DNA of 64,000 nt from assembly GCF_024749045.1 (NCBI RefSeq), contig NZ_CP087184.1, positions 3,782,001-3,846,000 on the forward strand, read 5' to 3'. Shown in pieces: positions 1-12,000 of the stretch. The position numbers and the translations under genes were made by a program. This DNA comes from Pseudomonas sp. B21-028 (lineage in GTDB: Bacteria; Pseudomonadota; Gammaproteobacteria; Pseudomonadales; Pseudomonadaceae). The notes under the pieces were generated by a model, which saw only the letters and a list, made by a program, of their open reading frames with translations, ran no database searches and was not told where the DNA came from. Position 1 is the first letter of the stretch, and each line of letters opens with the position of its first letter.

Positions 1-3000
1 AACATCCCCAGTGCCCGGTCGGCGCCCTCGCCGCCCTGCATCCGGCCCAGCAACACGGTGCCGAACACGACGTCGTCCTTGCCCGAGACACGGCCCAACA
101 CCTGCGCCCAGGCCAGGTGATACAGGCTCGCCGCGCTCACTCCGAGCTGACGGGCCTGCGTCCGCAGGCGCTGGCTGAGCGCCCCATCGACCGGCTGGCG
201 GACTTCTTCGATCCCACCTCCGTCGCCCTGCACATCCCGCAGGCCGAACGGCAACGTCGGCTCGGTCACATCGCCCAGCATCTCGCGGAAGAACCCTTCG
301 TGCTCTTCGCGGCTGACGCCCAGACGGGCCTGGGCCACGTAGTTGCGATACGGCACCGAGGTTGCCAGCAGATGCTCGCGCCCCATCACATGGGCCTGGA
401 TTTCCGCCGTGAGCATGGCCAGAGACGTCGCGTCGTCGACCATGTGGTGGAACAGCAGCATGCCAACCCAGCGATTGTTGACCACGTCTTCGGCATAGCC
501 GATACGCATCATCGGCGCCTGACGGATGTCCAGGCGGTGATGCCGTGGGTCCAGATGCTCGCGCAGTTGTTGCGCGATATCTCCCGCCGCCGGGTCCAGC
601 ACGATCTCATCGAGCCCCAGTCGGGCCTCGCGCCAGACCACCTGCACAGGTTCGTCCAGCCCTTCCCAGACCACGCCGGTGCGCAGGATATCGTGGCGGG
701 ACACCACGCCTTGCAACGCCCTGGCGAAGTCGTCCAGGCGGGCGCGGCTGTCGTAGGTGAACTGTACATATTGCAGATACGGGTCGCCCTGGGCCGCAGC
801 AAGGTGGTGATACAGAATCCCTTCCTGCAAGGGTGCAAGGGCATAGATGTCCTGCACGTTGCGTACACCGCCCGGCACTGACGCGACGACACGGTCGATA
901 CCGTCCTGGTCCAGATCGACCAGGGGCAGCATGTCCGGAGTGATTCGCGTGCAGTCGGCGGGGATGAGGTTGGCCGGCACCACGATTTCGCGCACGCCGC
1001 CCACGGCCGCCGCCAGTGCCGCCAGCGTCGGCTGGCCGAACAGCACGCGGACGTCGGCGGCCAGGTCGATCTGGCGCATGCGCTCGACCAGTTTCACCGC
1101 CAGCAGCGAATGGCCGCCCATTTCAAAGAAATGATCATGACGGCCGACCTGCTCCACGTGCAGCAGGTCTTGCCAGATCCGCGCAATCGCCGTCTCGACC
1201 TCGCCTTGGGGCGCCTCGTATTCACGGCTCACCACAGAGGACTGGTCGGGCACCGGCAAGGCCTTGCGGTCCAGTTTGCCGTTGGTGGTCAGCGGGAATA
1301 CCGTCAACATCACGAACGCGCTGGGCACCATGTATTCCGCCAGGGAACCCAACAGCTCGGCGCGCAGTTCGGCCGCCGACGGTGGCTCGCCCTCCTCGGC
1401 AATCACGTAGGCCACCAGGCGCTGGTCACCCGGGGTGTCCTGGCGCGCCAGGACCACGGCTTCACGCACGCCACTACAGGCAGCCAGCTTGGCCTCGATC
1501 TCCCCCAGCTCGATCCGGAAACCACGGATCTTCACCTGGTCATCGTTACGTCCGAGGTATTCGATACTGCCGTCGGCCAGCCAGCGACCGAGGTCACCGG
1601 TCTTGTACATGCGGGCGTTCGGTTCTTTGCTGAACGGGTTGTCGAGGAAGCGTTCGGCCGTCAGTTCATCGCGATTCAGATAACCCCGGCTCACACCCGC
1701 GCCACCGACGTACATTTCGCCGACCACACCGACCGGCACGGGTTCGCGTTGTACATCGAGCACATACAACTGCAAGTCAGGAATGCGCTTGCCAATGGGG
1801 CTGACACCGGTCAGTTGGGCGTCGGCAGCACACAGTGCGCGGTAGGTCACATGCACGGTGGTTTCGGTGATGCCGTACATGTTCACCAGTTGCGTGCGGG
1901 CATTGGTTTCACGGGCGTACCAGGGCTTGAGGATCCCGGTTTCCAGCGCTTCGCCGCCGAAGATCACCTGCCGCAGGCTGTGGTCCAGGTCGCTTTCGCC
2001 CTGGGCCGCGATCAACTGGCGGAACGCGCTCGGCGTCTGATTGAGGATGGTCACCCCGGCCTCGCACAGCAGCGCATAGCAGTATTGCGGGGAGCGGCTG
2101 ACCAGTTGCGGCACCACCAGCAGGCGTCCGCCATGGGTCAATGCGCCCCAGATTTCCCAGACCGAAAAATCGAAGGCGAAGGAATGGAACAGTGCCCAGA
2201 CGTCTTGCGGGCCGAAGTCGAACCAGGGCTGGGTGGCCGAGAACAGCCGGGCGACGTTACGGTGCTCGACCATCACGCCCTTGGGCAAGCCGGTCGAGCC
2301 GGAGGTGTAGATCACATAGGCCAGGTGACTGGCCTCAAGGCCCGGCACATCCGGGTTATGCCGTGGCTGCTGCTCCATTTCGCCGGCTTCGAGTGGATCG
2401 AGCAGCACGGTCGGCACGCGCAATGGCGGCAGGGTTTCACACCATTCCCGCTGGGTCACCAGCGCTACCGGGCTGCTGTCGTGCAACATGTAGGCAATGC
2501 GTTCCGCCGGATAGGCAGGGTCCAGCGGCACATAACCCGCCCCCGCCTTGAGGATGCCCAACAGGCCGACGATCATGTCCAGGCCGCGCTCTACACAGAT
2601 CGCCACCCGGTCGTCCGGACGAATACCCACGGCCAACAGGCTGTGGGCCAACTGGTTGGCGCGGGCATTGAGCTGGCCATAAGTCAGCGTCTGTTCTTCA
2701 TGGACCACCGCCACGGCGTCAGGCTGGGCCACTGCCCAGGCTTCGAACTGACGATGGATCAGGGCCTGCGCGGCATATTCGGCATCCTGGGTATTCCAGG
2801 TTTCCAGCAACTGCCGGCGTTCGGCTGGCGGCAGGACCGTCAATGCGTGCAGCGCAGTGTGCGGCGCTTGCTCCAGGGCGGTGACCAGACTGTCCAGCGC
2901 CATCTGCATGTAACCACAGATGCGTGCGGCACCGATCGAGGTTTCGACCAGGGCCGTGAGGGAGAAACCTTCCCCCAAGTCGTCGACGTTGAGGGTCAAT

Positions 3001-6000
3001 GGGTAGTTGGTGCGCTCGTCACCATTGAGCGCCTCGATCCCGTTCCAGGCCGAGAGGCCATCCTGGGTCACCTCGGCGGCGCTGTGACGGTAATTAAGCA
3101 AGGCGCTGAACAGCGGCGTCGGTGCCGCCACGCCACTGCAACGCTGGGCCAGAGCCAGGGAGGCATGTTCATGGCCCAGCAGGCCCGTCAGTCGGGCGTG
3201 GGTCGCCTTGACCCCGGTACGAACATCCTGGGCGCCCACGTCCACGCGCAGCGGCAAGGTGTTGATGAACATCCCCAGCGCCCGGTCGGCGCCTTCACCG
3301 CCCTGCATCCGGCCCAGCAACACCGTGCCGAACACCACGTCCGGCTTGCCGGACACTTTGCCCAGTACTTGCGCCCAGGCCAGGTGCACCAGGCTGGCGG
3401 CACTGACGCCCAATTGCCTGGCCTGAGCCCGCAGACGCCTGGACAGCACGAGATCCACCGGCTCACGGACCTCATCGATGCCATGGCCGTCCCCTTGCAC
3501 ATCCTGCAAGCCGAAGGGCAGTGTTGGCTCATCGATATCGCCGAGCATGTCGCGGAAGAACGCCTCGTGTTCCGCCTCGCTCGCCCCCAGGCGTGCCTGG
3601 GCCACATAGTTGCGATAAGGCATCGCTTCGCCCAATCGCTCGCCTTGCCCCAACAGGTGCAGCTGCATTTCATGCTGCATCACATCCAGCGCGGTATGGT
3701 CCAGTGCCATGTGGTGGAACAGCAGGATCGCCACCCAACGGTCCTGGGCCTCGTCCTGGGCGTAGATCAGTTGCAGCATCGGTGCACGGCGCAGGTCCAG
3801 GCGATAGTGGCGCGCATCGAAGCGGCTCGCCAGTTGCGTGGCGACATCGCCGGCCGTGGCATCGGCTTCGAAGCGCTGCGGTTCAAGCAGCACCTTGCGC
3901 CAGACCATCTGCAGCGGCTCGTCCAGACCTTCCCAGGCCACACTGGTGCGCAGGATGTCGTGGCGGTCGATGACCACCTGCAAGGCCTCGACGAATGCGT
4001 CGAGACGTTCGCGGTTGTCGAAGGCGAACTGCGATTGCAGCACATAGGGGTCGCCCTGCTCGGCGGCCAGGTGGTGATAGAGGATGCCTTCCTGCAACGG
4101 CGCCAGCGGGTAGATGTCCTGGACGTTGGCGGCACCGCCCGGAACGGTGGCAACGATCCGGTCGATCGTCTGTTGGTCGAGGGTCACCAGCGGCAACATG
4201 GCCGGGGTGATGTGCCCGCAATCCAGCGGAATCAGGTTTTGCGGAACAGTGATCTCCCTGCCACTGCCGATGGCGGCCGCCAGCGCCGCCAGGGTCGGCT
4301 GGCTGAACAGGACGCGCACGTCGGCACTCAGGCCGGCCTGGCGCATGCGTTCGATCAGCGTCACCGCCAACAACGAATGACCGCCGAGCTCGAAGAAGTG
4401 ATCGTGACGACCGACCTGCTCGACCTTGAGCACCTCGGCCCAGAGCCGCGCCAGGGTCTGTTCCACTTCGCCTTGCGGGGCTGCGTATTCACGGCTGGCG
4501 TAGGCGTCCGCGTCCGGTGCCGGCAAGGCGCGACGGTCCAGCTTGCCGTTGGCGGTCAGCGGGAAGGATGGCAGCACCACGAAAGCGCTGGGCACCATGT
4601 ACTCGGCCAGCGTGCTCGCCAGTTGGCCGCGCAGCTCGTGCACTGACAACGTGACACCCTCTTCAGGGATCACATAACCCACCAGGCGTTTAGGTCCGTT
4701 GTCATCCTGTCGCGCCAGCACCACGGCGTCTTTCACGCCGGCGCACTGGCCCAACCGCGCCTCGATCTCGCCCAGCTCGATCCGGAAACCACGGATCTTC
4801 ACCTGGTCGTCGTTACGGCCCAGATAATCCACGGTTCCGTCGGTACGCCAGCGCGCCAGGTCGCCGGTGCGGTAGAGCAAAGCGGCTGGGTCGGCGCTGA
4901 ACGGGTCGGCGACGAACTTCTCGGCGGTCAGTTCCGGACGGTTCAGATAGCCGAGGGCCACGCCATCGCCACCGATGTACAGCTCACCCGCCACGCCGAC
5001 TGGCACGGGTTGCTGATTCGCATCCAGCACGTAGACGCGGGTGTTGCCGATCGGATGACCAATCGGGATACCGCCCTCGCCCACGGTCTTGATTTCGTAA
5101 GTGGTGGTAAACGTCGTGGCTTCGGTCGGACCATAACCGTTGAGCAGATGCTGCGGCGCGCCATCCTTGAGCACGCGCCCGATCACCGCCGGATCCAGCA
5201 CGTCGCCGCCCACGATCAGGTAACGCAGTTGCTTGAACACCGGCAGCAAACCAGCGGCGTACTGGTGGAACAGCCCGGCGGTCATCCACAGCACGCTGAC
5301 CGACTGCTCGGTCAACAGCGCGGCAAAGCGCGCCTGATCCAGCAGCACATCCTGCTCGACCACGACCACACAACCGCCGTTGAGCAACGGCGCCCAGACG
5401 TCGAGGGTACTGGCGTCGAAGGCTGGGTTCGAGGCAAACGCGACTCGATCCCGCTTGTTGAAATCGGCATAACCGTTGTTGATCACCAAGCGATTGATTG
5501 CGCGATGGGGTACCAGCACACCCTTCGGCATCCCGGTGGAACCGGAGGTGTGCATGATGTAGGCGACGGATTCGGCGCTCTGCGTCAGGTTCAGGTCATC
5601 GGAGGTTCCGCCCAGCACCACGGTGTCCAGGTCCACCCGCATCGTGCCTTGCGGTGTGGTCGTAGCGCTCAGGGTCAGCAGGATCCGCGCTCCGCTGTCC
5701 TGCACCATGAAGTCTTGGCGTTCCAGGGGCGCGTGGATATCCAGCGGCACATAAGCCGCGGCGCACTTGAGGACGGCCAGTTGACTGACCAGCAGGTCAA
5801 TCGAACGCTCCAGCAGGATCGCCACACGCTCGCCCGGTTTGACGCCAAGGTCGATCAGGTGACGGGCCAGGCGATTGGCCCGGCTGTTCAATTCGGCGTA
5901 GGCCAGGCTCTGCCCGTCGTGCACCGCCGCCGGCGCTTCAGGGCTGGCCTGGGCCCGGGACTCGAACAGTCCGTGGACGGTCCTGTCCCGTGGAAAGCTG

Positions 6001-9000
6001 CGGGTGGTTGCGTTGAATTCAACCAGCAACTGCCGACGCTCGGCCGATGGCAGGATCGACAGGCTGTTCAACCGCGTCTGCGGCGCCTGCTCAAGCGCCT
6101 CCACCAAGTATTCCAGCGCAATGTTCATGTAGGCGCAGACCCGCTGCGCGCCGATCTGCGGCACAGCCAGCGCCGTCAGCAGGAAGTCTTCACCCAAGTC
6201 ATCCACCGACAGGGTCAGCGGGTAGTTGGTGCGTTCTTCGTTGCTCAGGATTTCGATGCCATCCCAAGCGGCCCGTGCGTCGCTTGAAGTGACATCGACG
6301 GAGCTGTGCCGGTAGTTGAGCAAGGCGCTGAACAACGGCATCGGCGCGACCACGCTGCTGCAGCGCTGGGCCAGGGCCAGGGAGGCGTGCTCATGGCCGA
6401 GCAAACCGGTCAATCGGGCGTGGGTCGTCTTCACGCCGCCGCGCACATCCCCCGTGCCCACTTCCACCCGCAGCGGTAAGGTGTTGATGAACATGCCCAA
6501 CGCACGTTCAGCGCCGTCGCCGCCCTGCATGCGCCCCATCAACACCGTGCCGAACACCACATCCTGCTTGCCGGACACCTGGCCCAGCACCTGGGCCCAG
6601 GCCAGATGGTGCAGGCTCGCCGCGCTCACGCCCAACTCACGCGCCTGGGCCCGCAGGCGGCGGCTCAGGTCGCCGGACAGCTGCAAGCTGGCCTCTTCTA
6701 TATCGCTGCCGTCACCGCGCACATCCTGCACGCCGAACGGCAAGGTCGGTTCGTCGACGTCACCGAGCATGTCGCGAAAGAACCCCTCATGCTCCTCGCG
6801 ACTGACGCCCCGGCGGGCCTGAGCCACGTAGTTGCGGAACGGCACCGCTTCGCCCAACCGGTCGGCCTGGCCCAGCAGGTAGGCCTGCATCTCGTGGCGT
6901 ACCAACTCCAGCGCCGTGTGATCGAGGGCCATGTGGTGGAACAGCAGGATCGCCACCCAGCGCTGGTTGGGCTGGTCTTCCGCGAATGCAATACGCATCA
7001 GCGGCGCCTGCTGCATATCGAGACGGTAATGCAGCGTGTCGAATCGCTCGCGCAACTGCCCGGCGATATCTCCCGCACCCGCCGCCAGCACCACCTCTTC
7101 CACCGCCAGTTGCGCTTTGCGCCAAACCACCTGCACCGGCTCGTCCAGGCCTTCCCAGACCACTGACGTGCGCAGGATGTCATGACGATCGATGACGCCC
7201 TGGAGCGCATGGGCAAACGCGTCCAGCCGCTCGGGATCGGCAACGGTGAACGTGGCTTGCAACACGTAGGGATCGCCCGACGGCGCGGCAATATGGTGGT
7301 AGAGAATGCCCTCTTGCAACGGCGCCAACGGATAAATGTCTTGTACGTTGCGCGCGCCACCCGGCACCGTCTCGACGATGCGGTCGATGTCCTGTTGGTC
7401 CAGTTCGACCAGGGGCAGCATCGGCGGTGTGATCCGCGTGCAACCGAGCAGGATGCCGTTGTCCGGTACCTGGATTTCGCTGCCGCTGCCCACTGCGGCC
7501 GCCAGCGCCATCAAGGTCGGCTGGCCGAACAGCACGCGCACGTCGGCGCTCAAACCGACCTGACGCATCCGCCCGATCAGGCTGACAGCCAGCAGAGAGT
7601 GGCCGCCGAGTTCGAAGAAGTGATCGTGACGACCGACGCGCTCGACCTTGAGCAGGTCCTGCCAGATCTGCGCCAGGGTGGTTTCGACTTCGCCCTGGGG
7701 GGCTTCGTAGCCACGGCTGATCAATGCTTCGTGGTCGGGTGCCGGCAGGGCCTTGCGGTCGAGCTTGCCGTTGGGGGTCAGGGGCAGTGCGTCGAGGTGT
7801 ACGTAGGCCACCGGGACCATGTAGGCCGGCAACTGCACTTGCAGGTGGCTGCGCAGGGCTTCGATGTCCACCGCTTGCGATTGAGTGAAGTAAGCCACCA
7901 GGCGTTTGTCGCCCGGCACGTCTTCACGGGCCTGCACCACCGCTTCTTTCACGGCCTCATGCTGGGCGAGTTTGGCTTCGATCTCACCCAGTTCGATGCG
8001 GAAACCGCGGATCTTCACCTGGTCGTCGTTACGGCCGAGGTATTCGATGTTGCCGTCCGGCAGGTAGCGACCCAGGTCGCCGGTCTTGTACATCCGGGCG
8101 TTTGCAGCGCTACTGAACGGATCCTTGAGGAAACGTTCAGTCGTCAGGTCATCACGGTTCAAATAGCCGCGAGCAACCCCGGAACCACCGATGTAGATTT
8201 CCCCCGGTACGCCCAACGGCACGGGTTGTTTATGTTCATCCAGCAAATAGAACTGAGTGTTCGCCACCGGCTTGCCGATGTGCGCGGCAAACCCATCTTC
8301 GCGGGCCATCGAGACCCAACTCGAATAAGTGGTGGTTTCCGAGGGACCATAGAGATTGCACAGGCGCTTGACCGAAGTCTGTTCGAACAGCGCTTCCACC
8401 AGACTGCGCTTGAGCGCTTCACCGGCCACGTTGACCGTGTCCACACCCTCGCCCAGCCCACCGGACTCCAGCAACGCCTTGAGCGCCGACGGTACGGTGT
8501 TGATCAGGGTGATGTCGTGCTCGCCGTGTTGCAGTTCCAGCACATTAGTGACCACCTCGATGCTGCCGCCCGACGTCAGCGGCGCGAAGCATTCATAGAC
8601 CGCGAGATCGAAGTTCAGCGAAGTCGAGAACAGCGTCTTCGACAGCGTCTGAGCATCGAACGACCGATGGGCCCAAGTGAGGAAGTTCACCGTGTTGCGG
8701 TGTTCGATCATCACGCCTTTAGGCAAACCGGTGGAGCCCGAGGTGTAGATCAGGTAGGCCAAGTGCGACGAGGTCAGTTCTGGCACCTGCGGATTCAGGA
8801 CGGATTCGTCCTGCCACAGTCCGCTACCCAGATCGATGACTGGCATCGAGGCTTCTGCCAACAACCCAAGGGTTGCCTTCTGGGCCAAAACGACGGCCGG
8901 TGCACTATCCTCGAGCATGTAGGCAATCCGATCCGCCGGATACGCCGGATCCAGCGGCACATAACCACCGCCGGCCTTGAGAATCGCCAGCAACCCCACC

Positions 9001-12000
9001 ACCATGTCGACACCGCGCTCGACACAGATCGCCACCCGCGAATCCGGCTGCACGCCCTGCCCGCGCAGGTAGTGCGCCAACCGGTTGGCCCGTTCGTTCA
9101 GTTCGGCATAAGTCAGATGCTGATCGCCATGCAGCACGGCCACCGCCTCCGGCGTGCGCTGCACCTGTTCCTCGAACAGCCCGTGAATGGTCTGCTCCAG
9201 CGGATATGCAGCCTCAGTGGCGTTGAACGCCACCAGCAGTTGCTCGCGTTCTGCCACCGGCAGAATCGGCAGGCGATACAACGCCGCCTGCGGCGTCCGC
9301 TCCAACGCCTCCACGAGTTTTTCCAGGGCCGTGTGCATGTACCCGCAGACCCGCTGCGCGCCAATTTGCGCCGCCACCAGTACCGTCAGACTGAAACCGT
9401 TGCCCAGGTCGTCGACGTTCAATGTCAGCGGGTAGTTGGTGCGCTCTTCGCCATCCAGGGCATGGATACCCTGCCAAGCGTCCGTCGCCTGCGCCGAAAG
9501 CTCGCCCGTGGCACTGTGTCGATAGTTGAGCAAGGCACTGAACAGTGGCAATGGCGCCGCTACGCCGCTGCAACGCTGGGCCAAAGCCAGGGAGGCATGC
9601 TCGTGACCCAACAAAGCTGTCAAGCGGGCATGGGTGGCCTTGACTCCGGCACGTGCGCCTTGCGCGCCCACGTCCACCCGCAGCGGCAAGGTGTTGATGA
9701 ACATCCCCAGCGCCCGGTCGGCGCCCTCGCCGCCCTGCATCCGCCCCATCAGCACGGTGCCGAACACCACCTCCTGCTTGCCGGAGACCTTGCCCAACAC
9801 CTGGGCCCAGGCCAGGTGCATCAGGCTGGCGGCACTGACACCCAGCTGGCGCGCCTGGGCCCGCAAACGCTCGGACAATGCGGGGTCCACGCTCCGGTGG
9901 AGCTCGTCGATACCATGGCCATCCCCCTGCACATCGTGCAGGCCGAACGGCAACGTCGGCTCATCGATGTCCCCAAGCATCTCGCGGAAGAACATCTCGT
10001 GTTCTTCACGGCTCACACCCAAACGGGCCTGAGCCACATAGTTGCGGTACGGCACAGCTGCACTCAGCTCTGCGGCTTCGCCCAGCAAGTGCGCCTGCAT
10101 TTCATGCTGGACCACTTCCATCGCCGTGTGATCCAAGGCCATGTGATGGAACCGCAAAGTCGCCACCAGACGTTGATTGACGTCATCGCGCCCATAGGAC
10201 AAGCGCATCAGCGGTGCCTGGCTGACGTCCAGGCTCTGATGCCGAGGGTCAAAGCGCTGGCGCAGTTGTGTCACAGCATCACCGGCGGCCGGATCGAGAT
10301 CGACCGTTTCAAGGTGCAACGTCGCCTTGCGCCAGACCACTTGCAGCGGCTCGTCCAGACCTTCCCAGGCCACACTGGTGCGCAGGATGTCGTGGCGGTC
10401 GATGACCACCTGCAAGGCCTCGACGAATGCGTCGAGACGTTCGCGGTTGTCGAAGGCGAACTGCGATTGCAGCACATAGGGGTCGCCCTGCTCGGCGGCC
10501 AGATGGTGATAGAGAATGCCTTCCTGCAACGGCGCCAGCGGGTAGATGTCCTGGACGTTGGCGGCACCGCCCGGAACGGTGGCAACGATCCGGTCGATCG
10601 TCTGTTGGTCGAGGGTGACCAGCGGCAACATGGCCGGGGTGATGTGTCCGCAATCCAGCGGAATCAGGTTTTGCGGAACAGTGATTTCCCTGCCACTGCC
10701 GATGGCGGCCGCCAGCGCCGCCAGGGTCGGCTGGCTGAACAGGACGCGCACGTCGGCGCTCAGGCCGGCCTGGCGCATGCGTTCGATCAGCGTCACCGCC
10801 AACAACGAATGACCGCCGAGCTCGAAGAAGTGATCGTGACGACCGACCTGCTCGACCTTGAGCACCTCGGCCCACAGTTGGGCCAGGGTGGTTTCGATCT
10901 CGCCTTGCGGGGCTGCGTATTCACGGCTGGCGTAGGCGTCCGCGTCCGGCGCCGGCAAGGCGCGACGGTCCAGCTTGCCGTTGGCGGTCAGCGGAAAGGA
11001 TGGCAGCACCACGAAAGCGCTGGGCACCATGTACTCGGCCAGCGTGCTCGCCAGTTGGCTGCGCAGTTCGTGCACTGACAACGTGACACCCTCTTCAGGG
11101 ATCACATAACCCACCAGGCGTTTAGGTCCGTTGTCGTCCTGTCGCGCCAGCACCACGGCGTCTTTCACGCCGGCGCACTGGCCCAACCGCGCCTCGATCT
11201 CGCCCAGTTCGATACGGAAACCACGGATTTTCACCTGGTCGTCGTTACGACCGAGGTAATCCACGACGCCGTCGGCACGCCAGCGCGCCAGGTCGCCGGT
11301 GCGATAGAGCAAGGCCGCCGGATCGGCGCTGAACGGGTCGGCGACGAACTTCTCGGCGGTCAGTTCCGGGCGGTTCAGGTATCCCTTCGCCACGCCATCG
11401 CCACCGATGTACAACTCACCCGCCACACCGACTGGCACGGGTTGCTGATTCGCATCCAGCACGTAGACGCGGGTGTTGCCGATCGGATGACCAATCGGGA
11501 TACCGCCCTCGCCCACGGTCTTGATTTCGTAAGTAGTGGTAAACGTCGTGGCTTCGGTCGGGCCATAACCGTTGAGCAGATGCTGCGGCGCGCCATCCTT
11601 GAGCACGCGCCCGATCACCGCCGGATCCAGCACGTCGCCGCCCACGATCAGGTAACGCAGTTGCTTGAACACCGGCAGCAAACCAGCGGCGTACTGGTGG
11701 AACAGCCCGGCGGTCATCCACAGCACGCTGATCGACTGCTCGGTCAACAGCGCGGCAAAGCGCGCCTGATCCAGCAGCACATCCTGCTCGACCACGACCA
11801 CGCAACCGCCGTTGAGCAACGGCGCCCAGACGTCGAGGGTACTGGCGTCGAAGGCCGGGTTCGAGGCAAACGCGACTCGATCCTGCTTGTTGAAATCGGC
11901 GTAACCGTTGTTGATCACCAAGCGGTTGATTGCGCGATGGGGTACCAGCACACCCTTCGGCATCCCGGTGGAACCGGAGGTATACATGATGTAGGCGACG

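Noticed and set aside
1110..4646. Very long plus-strand open frames opposite the NRPS genes (also 7182-11078, 41322-43742, 46293-49025, 49143-52361, 52994-56587)
   Set aside because: They are antisense shadows of high-GC NRPS coding sequence, rich in His, Gln and Arg, with no recognisable domains, and they recur at equivalent positions of each repeated module.
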